Below are positions 35,503 through 46,779 of a DNA stretch of 64,000 nt, piece after piece (positions within the stretch are counted from its first letter, which is position 1; each line of letters starts with the position of its first letter). Source of the DNA: Impatiens glandulifera (Eukaryota; Streptophyta; Magnoliopsida; Ericales; Balsaminaceae); contig NC_061862.1 of the NCBI RefSeq assembly GCF_907164915.1, positions 127,729,641-127,793,640 on the forward strand. Direction: 5' to 3'. A program made the translations under genes and the position numbers. The notes under the pieces were generated by a model. That model ran no database searches. It had not been told where the DNA came from and saw only the letters and a list, made by a program, of their open reading frames with translations.

Positions 35503-37280
35503 TGTTAGAAAATAATTGTTAGAACTTATGAAAAATTTAATAAATAGATAAAACAAAGTTCAAATATATATGTTAAACTGTTAAGTTATATCAAGTATAT
35601 TAATTGGTATAAATATAACAAGAAGGTAATGTAACGTAGTGGGAAGCTGAGCAAAATACCGAAATCTCTATGTAGGCAAGATCGGTTCGGTAGTTCGACT
35701 TCGGTTCGAAGTGGAGTTCGGTCAATCGGAGTTCAGTCAACCGGTTCAGTCAACAAGAGTTTACTCAACCGGTTCTGTCAACCGGAGTTCAGTCAACCGG
35801 TTCGGTCAACAAGAGTTCAGTCAACCGGTTCAGTCAACCGAAGTTCAGTCGACCGGTTCGGTCAACCAGAGTTCAGTCAACCGGTTCAGTCAACCGGAGT
35901 TCAGTCAACCAGTTCGGTCAACCAGAGTTCAGTCAAACAGTTCACTCAACCGGTTCGGTCAAACTACACTTAATGAAGCATGAGCTCCGGTCATTTAATA
36001 GCTCTCAGCTCTGGCTCATAAATACCTTCAGCATTCTCAGGTTTGAGATAAAATTCGGACAGGTTCAACCTTTCGTGCAGAAATTAGGACAGGTTCAACC
36101 TTTGTGCAGAAATCCGGACAGGTTAAACTTTGGTGCAGAAATCCAGACAGGTTTAACCTATGTGCAAAAATCTGGACAGGTTCAAGTTCAGAACCGGTTG
36201 AGTTGTAAACCGAAAGTGTCCGACTAGTTCAATCCATTGAAAATCCTAAGAGCTACGTACATCTTCAACGGGCAGATTATTCAAAAGATATGAATATCTT
36301 AAAGATAACATGTTAAGACAAATAAAATATTCCTTGGGAATATGTAAAAGTAGAAACCATGCATGGGGCAAGATAATGATTAAAATATTCCTTGAGAATA
36401 TGTAAGAGAAGAAACCAGGCATGGGGCAAGATAATGATTACAATATTCCTTGGGAATATGTAAGAGAGAAATACGACCGGCTTATGCATGTCTGCCATGT
36501 GTCCAAACTGGTTTATGCATGTCTGCCATGTGTCAACCGGCACAACTTCCAGTGACCAATCTCCTGGAGAGTGAAAGGATGACCGTTGTCATCTTTTCAC
36601 TATAAAAGGAATCTGAATCATTTCAAGAAATAAAAACCCTCGCGCGAACACGTAAATACGCGTGAGATCTATACGAAAAAGGTTATTCAAGAGAGAAGAA
36701 ACAGAAAACGAAAGATCTTACGCATAAGTGATTGAAATTCTAAAAGCAGTTTGTGTATTGTGTGTGTATTTTAATATTAAGTAAAATTGTAGTGTATTAC
36801 ATCATTGTGAGTGGTGTAACCGACGAGTAGTGATTAAGACTCATTCGGCATTGTGTGAGTGTTGTAACATTCAAGTTAGTGAAAATCCTTCTCATCATTT
36901 GAGAAGAAGGGGTGACGTAGGAGAGTTTGCTCTGAACATCCATAAAAAATCTTGTCTTGTGTTATTTTCTTTATTTTCGGCTTACTCACTCTAAACCGAA
37001 CTATCACTTACTTCAAACCGAACCGATCCATTTCTCCATTCTAACCGACTCCTTATAATACTCATCCAAATCAAACTTTGAGTGTTGCTTCAAGCTGAAA
37101 TAGACATTTCCGCCCTTGAACCCAGTTCAAGAGTCTGTGACAGTTTGTGCAGTGTTAAGAAGCGGTTTAGTCTCTAACCGGACTATCACCAACTAGTGTG
37201 TGTGTATTGTTGTGGTGTTGTAAACATCCTCCCTTTAAAACCGGAACCCCGGTCCTCTAAGGGCGATCCCGATCCTAACA
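35503..37280 (+). repeat. 3' LTR of element B
   Basis: Same modules as the 5' LTR: minisatellites at 35720-35965, 36050-36195 and 36325-36465, palindrome 36578-36593, TATA box about 36601, R stem-loop 36886-36945, end GATCCTAACA. It is followed by TTCAT, a mutated copy of the target TGCAT. Confidence 0.9.
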
Positions 37281-39222
37281 TTCATCTTAGAAGCACACTG
37301 CCAAAAAGTATGACAGTAGTAGATAGAAAAGGAAAATCTACTGTCAAGGAAATCACTAATGAGTGAAGGCTAGACAGATATTCTTTCTGCAATACTTTCC
37401 AACATGCAAGCCCAAAATGTGATTTGGCTAAGGAAGAAGATCAGAAAATTCATAATAATCAGAAAGTAAAGATGCAAGAAATCGATACCAATGTGCCTAT
37501 TTTTAAAGAGCAAAATGTGGTTTAAAAATAGGAAACAGAAGATAAAGAAAATTATGTACAAGAAGAAAGCAATACGAAATCTCTATGTAGGAAAGATCGG
37601 TTCGGTAGTTCGACTTCGGTTCGAAGTGGAGTTCGTTCAACCGGAGTTCAATCAACCGGTTCGGTCAACAAGAGTTCAGTCAACCGGTTCGGTCAACAAG
37701 AGTTTAGTCAACCGGTTCTGTCAACAAGAGTTCAGTCAACCGGTTCGGTCAACCGGAGTTTAGTCAACCGGTTCGGTCAACCAGAGTTCAGTCAACCGGT
37801 TCGGTCAACCAGAGTTCAGTCAACCGGTTCAGTCAATCGGAGTTCAGTCAACCGGTTCGGTCAACCGGAGTTCATTCAAACAGTTCAGTCCACCAGTTCG
37901 GTCAAACGACACTTAATGAAGCATGAGCTCCGGTCATTTAATCGCTCTCAGCTCCGGCTCATAAATACCTTCAGCATTCTTAGGTTTGAGATAAAATCCG
38001 GACAGGTTCAACCTTCGTGTAAAATTCAGGACAGGTTCAGCCTTTATGCAGAAATCCGGACAGGTTCAACCTTTGTGCAGAAATCCGGACAGGTTCAACT
38101 TTGGTGCAGAAATCCGTACAGGTTCAAGTTCAGGACCGGTTGAGTTGCAAACCGAAAGTGTTCGACTAGTTCAATCCATTGAAAATCCTAAGAGCTACGT
38201 ACATCTTCAACGGGCAGATTATTCAAAAGATATGAATATCTTGAAGATAACGTGTTAAGACAAACAAAATATTCCTTGGGAATATGTAAAAGTAGAAACC
38301 AAGCATGGGGCAAGATAATGATTACAATATTCCTTGGGAATATGTAAGAGAAGAAACCAGGCATGGGGCATGATAATGATTACAATATTCCTTAGGAATA
38401 TGTAAGAGAGAAAAACGATCGGCTTATGCATGTCTTCCATGTGTCCAAACTGGTTTATGCATGTCTGCCATGTGTCAACCGGCACAGCATCCAGCGACCA
38501 ATCTCCTGGAGAGAGAAAAATTTACCGTTGTCATCTTTTCACTATAAAAGGAATCTGAATCATTTCAAAAATAAAAACCCTCGCGCGAACACATAAATAC
38601 GCATGAGATCTATACGAAAAAGCTTATTTAAGAGAGAAGAAACAGAAAACAAAAGATCTTACGCATAAGTGATTGAAATTCTAAAAGTAGTTTATGTATT
38701 GTGTGTGTATTTTACTATTGAGTAAATGTGTAGTGTATTACATCATTGTGAGTGGTGTAACCGACGAGTAGTGATTAAGACTCGTTCGGCATTGTGTGAG
38801 TGTTGTAACATTCAAGTTAGTGAAAATCCTTCTCATCATCTGAGAAGAAGGGGTGACGTAGGAGAGTTTGCTCCGAACATCCATAAAAAATCTTGTCTTG
38901 TGTTATTTTCTTTATTTCCGGCTTACTCACTCTAAACCGAACTATCACTTACTTCAAACCAAACTGATTCATTTCTCCATTCTAACCGACTCCTTATAAA
39001 CCCCATCCAAATCAAACTTTGAGTGTTGCTTTAAATTGAAATAGACATTTCCGCCCTTGAACCCAGTTCATGAGTTTGTGACAGTTTGTGCAGTGTTAAG
39101 AAGTAGTTTTAGTCTCTAACCGGACAATCACCAACCAGTGTGTGTGTATTGTTGTGGTGTTGTAAGCGTTCTCCATTTAAAACCGGAACCCCGGTCCTCC
39201 AAGGGCGATCCCGATCCTAACA
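37281..39222 (+). repeat. Second copy of a 1.94 kb tandem duplication (LINE piece plus partial LTR)
   Basis: 37281-37579 repeats the LINE sequence found at 39223-39523; 37580-39222 repeats the 3' LTR from about 35664 to 37280. The junction GCAATACGAAATCTCTATG joins LINE 'ATACGAAG' to LTR 'ACCGAAATC' through a shared CGAA. So a unit from within the 3' LTR into the LINE was duplicated head to tail after element B had inserted. Confidence 0.9.
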
Positions 39223-39227
39223 TGCAT

Positions 39228-40000
39228 CCTAGAAGCACACTGTCAAAAAGTATGACAGTAGTAGACAGAAATGGAAAATCTACTGTCATGGAAATCACTT
39301 ATGAGTGAAGGCCAGACAGATACTCTTTCTGCAATACTTTCCAACATGCAAGCCCAAAATGTGATTTGGCTAAGGAAGAAGATCATAAAATTCATAATGG
39401 TCAAAAAGTAATGATGCAGGAAAACGATACAAATGTGCCTATTTTTAAAGAGCAAAATGTGGTTAAAAAATAGGAAACAGAAGATAAAGAAAATTATGTA
39501 CAAGAAGAAAGCAATACGAAGAAGGAGATGGATCCTCAACCTAATCATGTGGAAGAGATAGTTGATGATTCTCAATCAAATCAAGTTGAAGTGGTTGCTG
39601 ATGAAAACAGAGAGGAAGATACTCAGGTTAATCAAGAGGAAGAAGAGAATGTCAATGTATATATAAAGGAATCTAAAGCTGTTGAGGTTTCCAAAGATGA
39701 AGCTAAAGGAATTAAAGACAATGATTTCGAAATTCAAGTTGAGAACAACAAGGTGAAAAGCTCAGAAATTCTGAAGAAAAATTATTTCTATCAAAATAAG
39801 AACAAGTTCATATAAAAAAAGAAATCAAAATGAGAATATGAAGTATTTATCAACCTTTTCAGTTCATCCCTCGTTCATTGCAAGAGGAAGAGGAAGGGGA
39901 AGAGGAAGGACAAGGGGAAGAGGAAGACAATATGTTGAAATATCAGGTTGATATGGAAATAAAAATCCTGATTGGGATAATTAGGATTTGATACAGTTTG
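39228..40000 (+). pseudogene. LINE ORF1, second half (acidic tail and Arg/Gly-rich end)
   Basis: Resumes ORF1 right of element B. After stops near 39303 and 39470, an open stretch at 39528-39815 encodes an acidic segment (QVNQEEEENVNVYIKESKAV). It ends in a short Arg/Gly-repeat encoded by repeated GAGGAAGAGGAAGGGGAAG (39870-39930). Such basic tails fit RNA-binding ORF1 proteins. No ORF2 follows before the T-rich 3' UTR (to about 40150). Confidence 0.55.
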
Positions 40001-40150
40001 TAATCTTTGTTTGTAATCTTTATTTCTTTATGTTTGATTGCTACTAACCAGATTCTTTAGGATCGTTTGATTGTCATCTTATAATCCTAGCTAAGACTTG
40101 TCTAGCTTTGATTTTTGAACTTCCCATTTTTGAGATTTTAATATATTTTT

Positions 40151-40678
40151 TTTAAAAAAGAAAAAAATATGCTAAATTGATTTATATACAAATCTTTTTT
40201 ATTATTATTGTACTAATTAAAAAATAGATATATTTAGTATGATTTGTGTGAACGAATAACTGAATGGAATTGGCTAATAATCGAAATCAAGAGTTGTGAT
40301 ATTTACCTAAACCAATATTTCCTGTGTTTTAATCCAAACACTCACCCCGGGCATTGGTTACTTTAAACTTTCTTCTGACAAATTTATTTTGTTGTGATTT
40401 TTATTTTTTTTTATTTAAACTCACATATCTTATTACTTATATATTTTATAATGTTGATACAATTACCGGTAATGTTTTTTTAATATTTTTTAAGGGTTAA
40501 TTTGCACTTATAGGCAATTTGAAGGACTTATAATTTCAAACTTAAGTTTCTACTCATCATCTAAACTCACACCTTAAATTAATTATTTCGTCCATGAAAA
40601 AAACAATAAACTTTAAAACATGAATGAACTAATAAATTAATACAACTCAATAAATGGAGGGAAGGAATATCAAAATAA
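40151..40678. other. AT-rich intergenic stretch, nothing recognised
   Basis: No supported gene or repeat between the LINE 3' end and the next CACTA-like terminus. Confidence 0.5.
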
Positions 40679-41624
40679 CACTACAAGAAAATAGTGTATT
40701 TGAGCTGAAATTTACTGACGAAATATGTAATTTGTTATGTTTTTTTAAATTGAGTGTTGCTAATATTGCGACGAATAATTATTAGTCGAAAAGTTTTGCG
40801 ACAAATTTACCACTATATTTGTTTTAGTCGGAAAAAGTTTGCAACAGGATTTGTTCCTACTCACCATCCAAATTAATTTATCAAATATTCGTTGCAAATT
40901 TTATTTTTAAAATATTTTATAATTTTATTTTTTACCTTATTGTTATTATATAATATTTAAATAAATTACATTGAATCAAATAAAATAAACAATTATCTAT
41001 TATCTCAAAATTTAAATAAAACCAAATAATATATAAATGACTGAACAAAGTTTCATTTTCAAACATATATCAATAAAGAATGAACAAAACTCGAAGTTGC
41101 AATAAATTTATATCTAATTTAAAATAAATTATAAAACTTTTATTAACTTCAATTCAACACAATTATCCGTTCAAAATAAAAATAATAAATAACTAGTGCA
41201 TACCTAATAATAAAAAATTAACTATAATTTCAAATAACTAGACAATAAAATAAAAATAATTAGTAAAATTAAAATTTATACATTATCATTGTCAGTATTA
41301 ACTTACATATCATTCATTAACTTACATTGAATTGATGTCAATTAGATAGCATAATCCGACCATCTGCAATCAATTTGCATCGATACCAATCAGTTAACAT
41401 AATTTGTCCATCCTACAATCAATTGGCATAAAAAACTTAATTCAGTGGGAGTTTTAATAGTTGAGGTTAGACTAAGAAAGATCACAATCAATGGCTTATT
41501 TAAAAAAAATAATCTTTAGATGTAACATTCAAGAAACAATTTTCAATTGACTAGAACTAAACAGAAGAAACTACCTTTAACATGCTCTTCTAAAATAGAT
41601 CATCCTTTTGTTTCATCCCTCACT

Positions 41625-41875
41625 TCACAATAACTTCTCTATGATAATTGTTAAAGTCGATTTCAGAACAGCACCAATGATGACATCTTTCTTCTCCCCA
41701 TTCTTGAAGATTACGATGGTTATAATGTTTTTTATTCCATATCGAGTTGTAATCAAAGGGCTCTCATCTATGTTCACCTTGAAGCACTTCAGTTTGCCAG
41801 CATACTACTTGACCAATTCATCAATCATAGGTGGTACCCAAAACAGAAGTATTATATCCAAGTATTAGTGATTCC
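41625..41875 (-). pseudogene. Captured thioredoxin m-type fragment lacking its active site
   Basis: Chloroplast m-type thioredoxins reduce target disulfides through a WCGPC site. Minus-strand reading: FWVPPMIDELVK, stop, [59 protein letters not shown], then TGA at 41627-41625, the natural end of the family. The family normally has FWAPWCGPCRMIAP before the ID.EL motif; here the bases coding for WCGPCRMIA are gone, and one in-frame stop is present. It lies close to the left CACTA tip. Upstream exons (transit peptide) are absent. Confidence 0.8.
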
Positions 41876-42339
41876 TAATCTCCATCTGTCATAATCAGAA
41901 AAATAAGATGCAATGAAGATTTCCAATATATATGGGTTATTGTAAGAGAATTGATACAAAAAATTTGTTAAAACATGTGTATTAGTTTACATTCTCCCTA
42001 TATTCTCTCAATTATTTCATGTAAAAAAACACTAATGTTTACATTCTCCCTATATTCTCTCAATTATTTCATGTAAAAAACACTAACTGTCAGTGTGATG
42101 AATTAAAATTCGTAATTTAATGAATTTAGTTATCATTTTACCATGAAGGAATTCTTACAGTCCGCCCACTACACTTGGAATATTAGTTAAATGTACATTT
42201 ACAAGATATATGTCATTCGAGTAAAGTTCCTTCTTCTTCATCAAGAAAATTTAATGGAAAACTCTTTCCATCCAAGAAACACATAAAGTATAAATTATAC
42301 ATGTTTCTTCAGATAAGCTATATGAAGTGTGTAAATAAC

Positions 42340-42656
42340 CTGTAGTGCAGAGCGGATCAATTCTTCAACATAATCCATAGTGGCTCCTTTTACAAAATCG
42401 ACGAAAATATTATTTATCACTAACTTGGCTCCACTCTTTCAACAATCCTATATTTACATAATGATTAAGTTTATTAGGCTATGTTATTAACTTGTAAAAA
42501 AACTATATTCAAGTAGGTACACGCTTAAAAACTAATGATCTTAATTGATTTTATCATCTAGTGATACTAAAATCTAGAGCATCAACATGCTTCTATTTCT
42601 AACTTTAGGAGTTTATCCTCCCCGAAGACCTCAACTGGCTGCAACTCTTTCAACCT
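42340..42656 (-). pseudogene. Captured ISCA2-type Fe-S assembly gene fragment
   Basis: Mitochondrial ISCA2 helps mature 4Fe-4S clusters. Minus-strand exon 42340-42440 reads [20 protein letters not shown] then [11 protein letters not shown], ending at a CAG|GT donor; the family has the pattern 'VKGA.(V/I)DY.EELIR.AF.V'. A second block at about 42605-42656 (RLKELQPVEVFGEDK after TTGCAG) fits the upstream 'VRRLKELQ' exon. The exon with the C-terminal CSCKSSF motif is not found on the downstream side, and a stop (TGA) interrupts the 5' part of the first exon. Identity is likely but based on one well-matching exon. Confidence 0.6.
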
Positions 42657-42865
42657 CTGCAAGGTGAAAATTGAACTGATTTTATACATTTTTATGATAA
42701 GGATACTCGATCACAAGTCACAAGTCAAAGGTTAGTTCCAGAAAGTAAACACTTGCAATTCCTCTTAAGCAATAAATTTCAAGTTCAATTTCAACATTTA
42801 TAGTTGATTCAATTCTTGACAATGAAGAACACTTTTCATTCATCTTAGAAAATTATTTAAATCAG

Positions 42866-44347
42866 TTATGTTATCAAAACTTCTAGATAAACATACCAAA
42901 TTTTTCATACAAATTTTTTCTTTCAAAACTCTCTCATAAAATTAAACCATTTTTAATCGGACAATAAATATAAGCTCTTTAAATCGGCCAACGATTGCAG
43001 GGTTTTAAATATGTAACTTAAATAATCAAAAATGGAGAAATTGTTAGATAAATTAGATAGTTAATTAATAAGTAATTAACTATCTAAAGAACTTAATCAA
43101 ACTCAACCTTTTGTGCAGGAAAAGCAAAGAGCGGTCACATTCTCAAATTGGCCGGTCAAACCGATATCATAGAAGCAACACAAACCGGAACTCCCAAAAT
43201 TAATCCATCTTATAAGTTTCAGAAGAAGACCGGTTCGTCTGAAATTCAGGATCAGTGAATTTTTTCTTAAAGATCGGTTCCCTCTCCTTGGCAGTAGGAC
43301 CGGTCAACCGGTCAAAGCAACAAACCGATATGATGTCCGGTCAAGCTCGTCCCACATAGCTAAAGGAAGGTGAAGAAATCAATGGTATCCCCTAATGATG
43401 ACTTCTCCATCAATCATCCTGTCTTCTTCTCTATCTCGACGGGGTTGGTTCAATTCCTGGAAATTCTAAATGACCGTACAATTCTTACGGGAAGATTAAT
43501 CAAGATCAAATCAAAGATATGGAACTGTTGGAAGTTTCCATTTTGTTGCAATAAGTTCTCTTTGGGAATAGGCAGAAGGAGATTTTCAAATATGCAGACT
43601 GTGTTATTTCCTATTTGATACAAGTCTGTTGATAGACTGTAAACTGTAGAAGACTGCCAAAGTGAACAGATATACCTATTTTGGTATAAGTCCAAAAGCA
43701 GCCTCCAAGGAGCAAGAATATGTCCAACCGACCAGCTGTTAAACTCAATAAAAAATAAATGGCCGGCTGTATTGTTTCTTGGGAAGCATCAAGCGCATTT
43801 AATGCATTTCAGCTTCTTTTGACTAACCAATCAGATTCAAGAATTATCTTGCAGGTATCCGTTGAAAGAAAAATATGATTGTTGTCATATTTCCATTATA
43901 AAAGGAGAAGCTGATGAACAAAAGCAAGGTTACAAGTGAAATCACAATTATAGAACAGTCTTTCAGAGAGCTACAAAAGGCTATTAAGTCTACTATTCTA
44001 CATTTCAATTTGACATATTATAAAGTGTGATTGAATATTCTTAGTGAATATCCTTCTCAAGGTTTGAGAAGAAGGGGTGACGTAGGAGTTTTATCTCCGA
44101 ACATCCATAAATTTTGTGTTGTGTTCTTCCTTTATTCCATTCATCCTTATTATCCAATACGTGTGTGTTGTTTCAAGTTGAAACAAACTACTTACGCACT
44201 TGAACTCTGTTCAAAAAGTTTGTGACAACTTGTGTAGTGTTGAGACCGGTACTAATTGCTAACCGGATTAGTACCAACCATTGTGAGTGTGTATGCGTTC
44301 TCCTTTAGCCGGACCCCGGTCTTCTATCGGCGATCCCGATCCTATAA
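42866..44347 (+). mobile_element. Element D, 3' end only (copy A: internal end plus LTR)
   Basis: 42866-43041 is the last part of the internal region (AATTGGCC / TCGGCCAACGATTGCAGG words and a weak purine tract AAAATGGAGAAAT); the LTR runs 43042-44347 (TGTTAGATAAATTAGATAG to GATCCTATAA). It duplicates 55845-57419. Copy A has lost about 86 bp before TTTGACATATT. LTR modules present: ATATGATTGTTGTCATAT (43873-43890), TATAAAAGG (43907-43915), R stem-loop (44050-44110). Confidence 0.8.
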
Positions 44348-45181
44348 AAAACAACACATTTTATTTGATAATTCAGTGCCTTGGTTCCCTTAAGCATTTC
44401 CACAAACAACTTAATGGAAATAACAATCATACTCAAGTACTCAACCCAAACCGAGATCCACTAACAGAGAACAAGTAGTCCAATTAAATAAACATACCAA
44501 ACAGTGGATATACACATATGAACATTAGACAAACCCTAATGAAAATACCCAAAATGAAGGAAACTAACCATCTTCGGTCTTCACCATTCGCCTTTAGACG
44601 ATTCTCGACAAATTTTGTACGAGCTTTGGTGCGGGCTTGTTTTGGGGCCACGTTGTTGAAAGAGAGATGTGCACCGATCACAAAGAGGGAGGCTACGGTA
44701 ACAATACTACTACATACATTCATCGTCAATCCAATTAACATAAATTGTGTATCCAAGTCTAATTTTAGTAATAGAGTGTTAGATGATAATCCATAGGACG
44801 AAAGACAAACCGACCGACCTATCACAACTTTCTTTAGAGGAGTTTTGTAGATGATAATTCATAGGAAGGAGATGAAGTCCCAATTAGAGTGAAAATAGTT
44901 GTTGAGATAGAGGAAGCCGATGGATGACGAAGGTCTCAAGGAAAATAAGGAGATATATGTGGGAACTAAAATTATGGACGAATGAAGGTAGGACTGTTTC
45001 CACGGAATTTTTGACTCCCAAACATTATCCACATAGTTTTTGACGCTCAAATATGTTATTTTATTTTATATTATTTATAAATTAATTTTATATATTATAT
45101 ATATTTTTGTGTTTAAAATTATTTGATTTTATTTATTTTATTATTTAAGGAAGATTATATTTTATATTTATATAAATTAAG
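44348..45181. repeat. Segment X, copy A, right of LTR D
   Basis: Near-identical to 57420-58334. In both copies X starts exactly at the end of a D LTR (AAAACAACACATTTTATTTG), so LTR plus X were duplicated together. Copy A breaks off at 45181, where element E begins. X holds the gene fragment at 44569-44825. Confidence 0.85.
44569..44825 (-). pseudogene. Exon of an unidentified membrane-protein gene, copy A
   Basis: On the minus strand the frame encodes a hydrophobic segment FMLIGLTMNVCSSIVTVASL and FVIG, then LSFNNVAPKQARTKARTKF and VENRLKANGEDRRW, a basic tail. It ends at a splice donor G|GTTAGT (44568-44563). One membrane helix followed by a charged tail is all I can say; I do not recognise the family. 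The reading frame has a stop 16 codons upstream of 44825. The copy at 57642-57907 differs by a few codons and an extra QK in the basic part. Confidence 0.45.
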
Positions 45182-45186
45182 TAGTC

Positions 45187-46494
45187 ATGCGTGCTCTTCC
45201 AAGGGAATGGGACATAAAGACTATGGCAATGAGAGAATCCAAGGATCTGAATAAGATCTCTCTCTTCGATCTCTTCGCTGACCTCAAGGCCTATGAGTTC
45301 GAGCTGAACTGTAGGATGGAAGAAGATCAACCCTCGTCCGTTATTATTGCCAAGGCGTTGGTGATTGCTGAAGAGCCACCAACTTCTCCGGACGTGAAGA
45401 TGGCAGCTCAGAAGCTGAGCAGCGATGCCATGTCTCTCATTGTGAAGAAGTTTGGCGACTTCATGAAGAAGAGCAACTCTAACTCAAACTCTTCAAATTC
45501 TAATGATAATAGAAAATCTAAAGCTAATGTTACTTGTTTTAATTGTGGTATTAAAGGTCATTATGCATCGGAATACCGGAAGCAAAAGCGTGAAGATGCC
45601 AAGGAAGACGGAAAAGAGCTGAAGGCTCTTATGGCCGGTGACGGAAAGAACAGAGGAAGCTGCCGTGGCTCGTACTTCTCATCTAGTGAATGCGATGAAG
45701 AAGACGTGGCTTGCTTCATGGCCAGAGAAGATGAGGAAGGAACTCAGGAAACTGAGGTATTTGATTTCTCCTCCGAAAAGTTTTCAAGGGAACAACTGGT
45801 AACTGCACTAGATGAAATGGTCATCGAGTACAAAAATCTAGCAGAATCTCTAAATGAAACTAAATCTTCATCAGATTTAAATGAACCAAATTTGACTAAA
45901 GAGAAAGAATCACATGCTTTTGAAAAGAAAATTGAAGAAATCTCATTTGAAAATGAGATGCTCAAAGAACAGATTCAAACTCTTTCATCTGAAAACAAAA
46001 GGCTTAACTATGTTGTCTGTGCATGGACAAGGTCTGGTGATGCTGTCAGATATCAAATCAGCATGTTGAAACCTGCTGGATCTAGATCTGGATTGGGATT
46101 TGATAGCAATGATCCTAACCTGTACTGCAAAAAGTCAAAGCCAAATGACAAACTTAAGCCAATAAGTTTTGTCAAAGGAAGTATGACTGACATTGAATCT
46201 GATCATATTCATGAAGAAGTGGCTTTTAAAAATGAAATAGTTTATGTTCCACCAACTGTTAGCTTGCTTAAGAATAAGCTTGAAAAGGCTAATAAGTATG
46301 GTAACTTAAAACCTGACTCTAAGTCAATGAGTTTTAAAAGAAAACCTTCTTCAAAAGTCAAAGGATCAGTGGCTAGCAGGAAGTCATCTGCTAAGTCAAA
46401 ATATTATGCATTAATCACAACACAAAATGGGAAATCCATCAGAATAACTCAAATATGGATTCCTAAGGGACTAATTGATCGAGGACCCAATTGA
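45187..46494 (+). CDS. Copia-type gag, 5'-truncated, 435 codons (element E)
   Basis: The gag polyprotein packages element RNA. Residues 1-75 (MRALPREWDIKTMAMRESKD, then LFADLKAYEFEL) are the end of the UBN2 gag domain. A CCHC-type knuckle follows at about residue 116 (CFNCGIKGHYASEY), with the last cysteine replaced by tyrosine. The C-terminal half is acidic and coiled-coil-like (QLVTALDEMVIEYKNLAESL; IEEISFENEMLKEQIQTLSS), matching the parts kept in elements A and B. It ends QIWIPKGLIDRGPN, stop, where the protease would begin. The N-terminal third of gag is cut off at the junction with segment X; the ATG used here is internal to the original frame. Confidence 0.75.
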   Translation: MRALPREWDIKTMAMRESKDLNKISLFDLFADLKAYEFELNCRMEEDQPSSVIIAKALVIAEEPPTSPDVKMAAQKLSSDAMSLIVKKFGDFMKKSNSNSNSSNSNDNRKSKANVTCFNCGIKGHYASEYRKQKREDAKEDGKELKALMAGDGKNRGSCRGSYFSSSECDEEDVACFMAREDEEGTQETEVFDFSSEKFSREQLVTALDEMVIEYKNLAESLNETKSSSDLNEPNLTKEKESHAFEKKIEEISFENEMLKEQIQTLSSENKRLNYVVCAWTRSGDAVRYQISMLKPAGSRSGLGFDSNDPNLYCKKSKPNDKLKPISFVKGSMTDIESDHIHEEVAFKNEIVYVPPTVSLLKNKLEKANKYGNLKPDSKSMSFKRKPSSKVKGSVASRKSSAKSKYYALITTQNGKSIRITQIWIPKGLIDRGPN

Positions 46495-46779
46495 GTATGG
46501 GTACCAAGATTTATAAATAGTTTATTTTGTAGGTGATACAGGAGGATAGCTGGAAGGAAGCTAGAAGAGTACTCATTTGAGTAGACAGCTTGGAAGATCA
46601 ACAATGCCACTTGCCATTCTGGAAGATTAATTGTTTTTTATTTGTTAAAAATATTTTTGGTCTTTGGACCACAAAAATTGTTTATAAAACTCTTTTGTCC
46701 ATATTCATTTTTTTTGAGAAGGAAAATTTCTTTGGAATTAAAGATATTCTCTAGACGAATATCTTTAATCGGTCTAATT

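Larger units (their letters stand above)
32295..39222 (+). mobile_element. Element B: non-autonomous Copia-type retrotransposon, with internal tandem duplication
   Basis: Flanked by TGCAT (32290-32294 and 39223-39227). Order: 5' LTR 32295-34091, primer site 34094-34105, broken gag and pol tail 34137-35270, purine tract 35489-35502, 3' LTR 35503-37280. Then come 299 bp of the host LINE (37281-37579) and a second partial 3' LTR (37580-39222). The last two pieces arose by tandem duplication after insertion, so the original element was 4,986 bp. LTR lengths are 1,797 and 1,778 bp. Confidence 0.9.
30890..40150 (+). mobile_element. ORF1-only LINE derivative, copy 2, split by element B
   Basis: The 5' part (30890-32294) and 3' part (39223-about 40150) are one LINE interrupted by LTR element B: the target TGCAT occurs on both sides. 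The leader has the same GGCACGACACGATCGACAC words as LINE copy 1. ORF1 begins at 31226. The 3' part encodes the acidic ORF1 tail, an Arg/Gly-rich end (GKEEEEGEEEGQGEEEDN in one frame, RGRGRGRGRTRGRGRQY in another) and a T-rich 3' UTR. No ORF2 follows. Terminal duplications were not found. Confidence 0.65.

Noticed and set aside
45182..46494. Host zinc-knuckle gene
   Set aside because: Motif order (UBN2 end, knuckle, acidic coiled coil, IWIPKGL) is that of Copia gag, and homologous parts occur in elements A and B.
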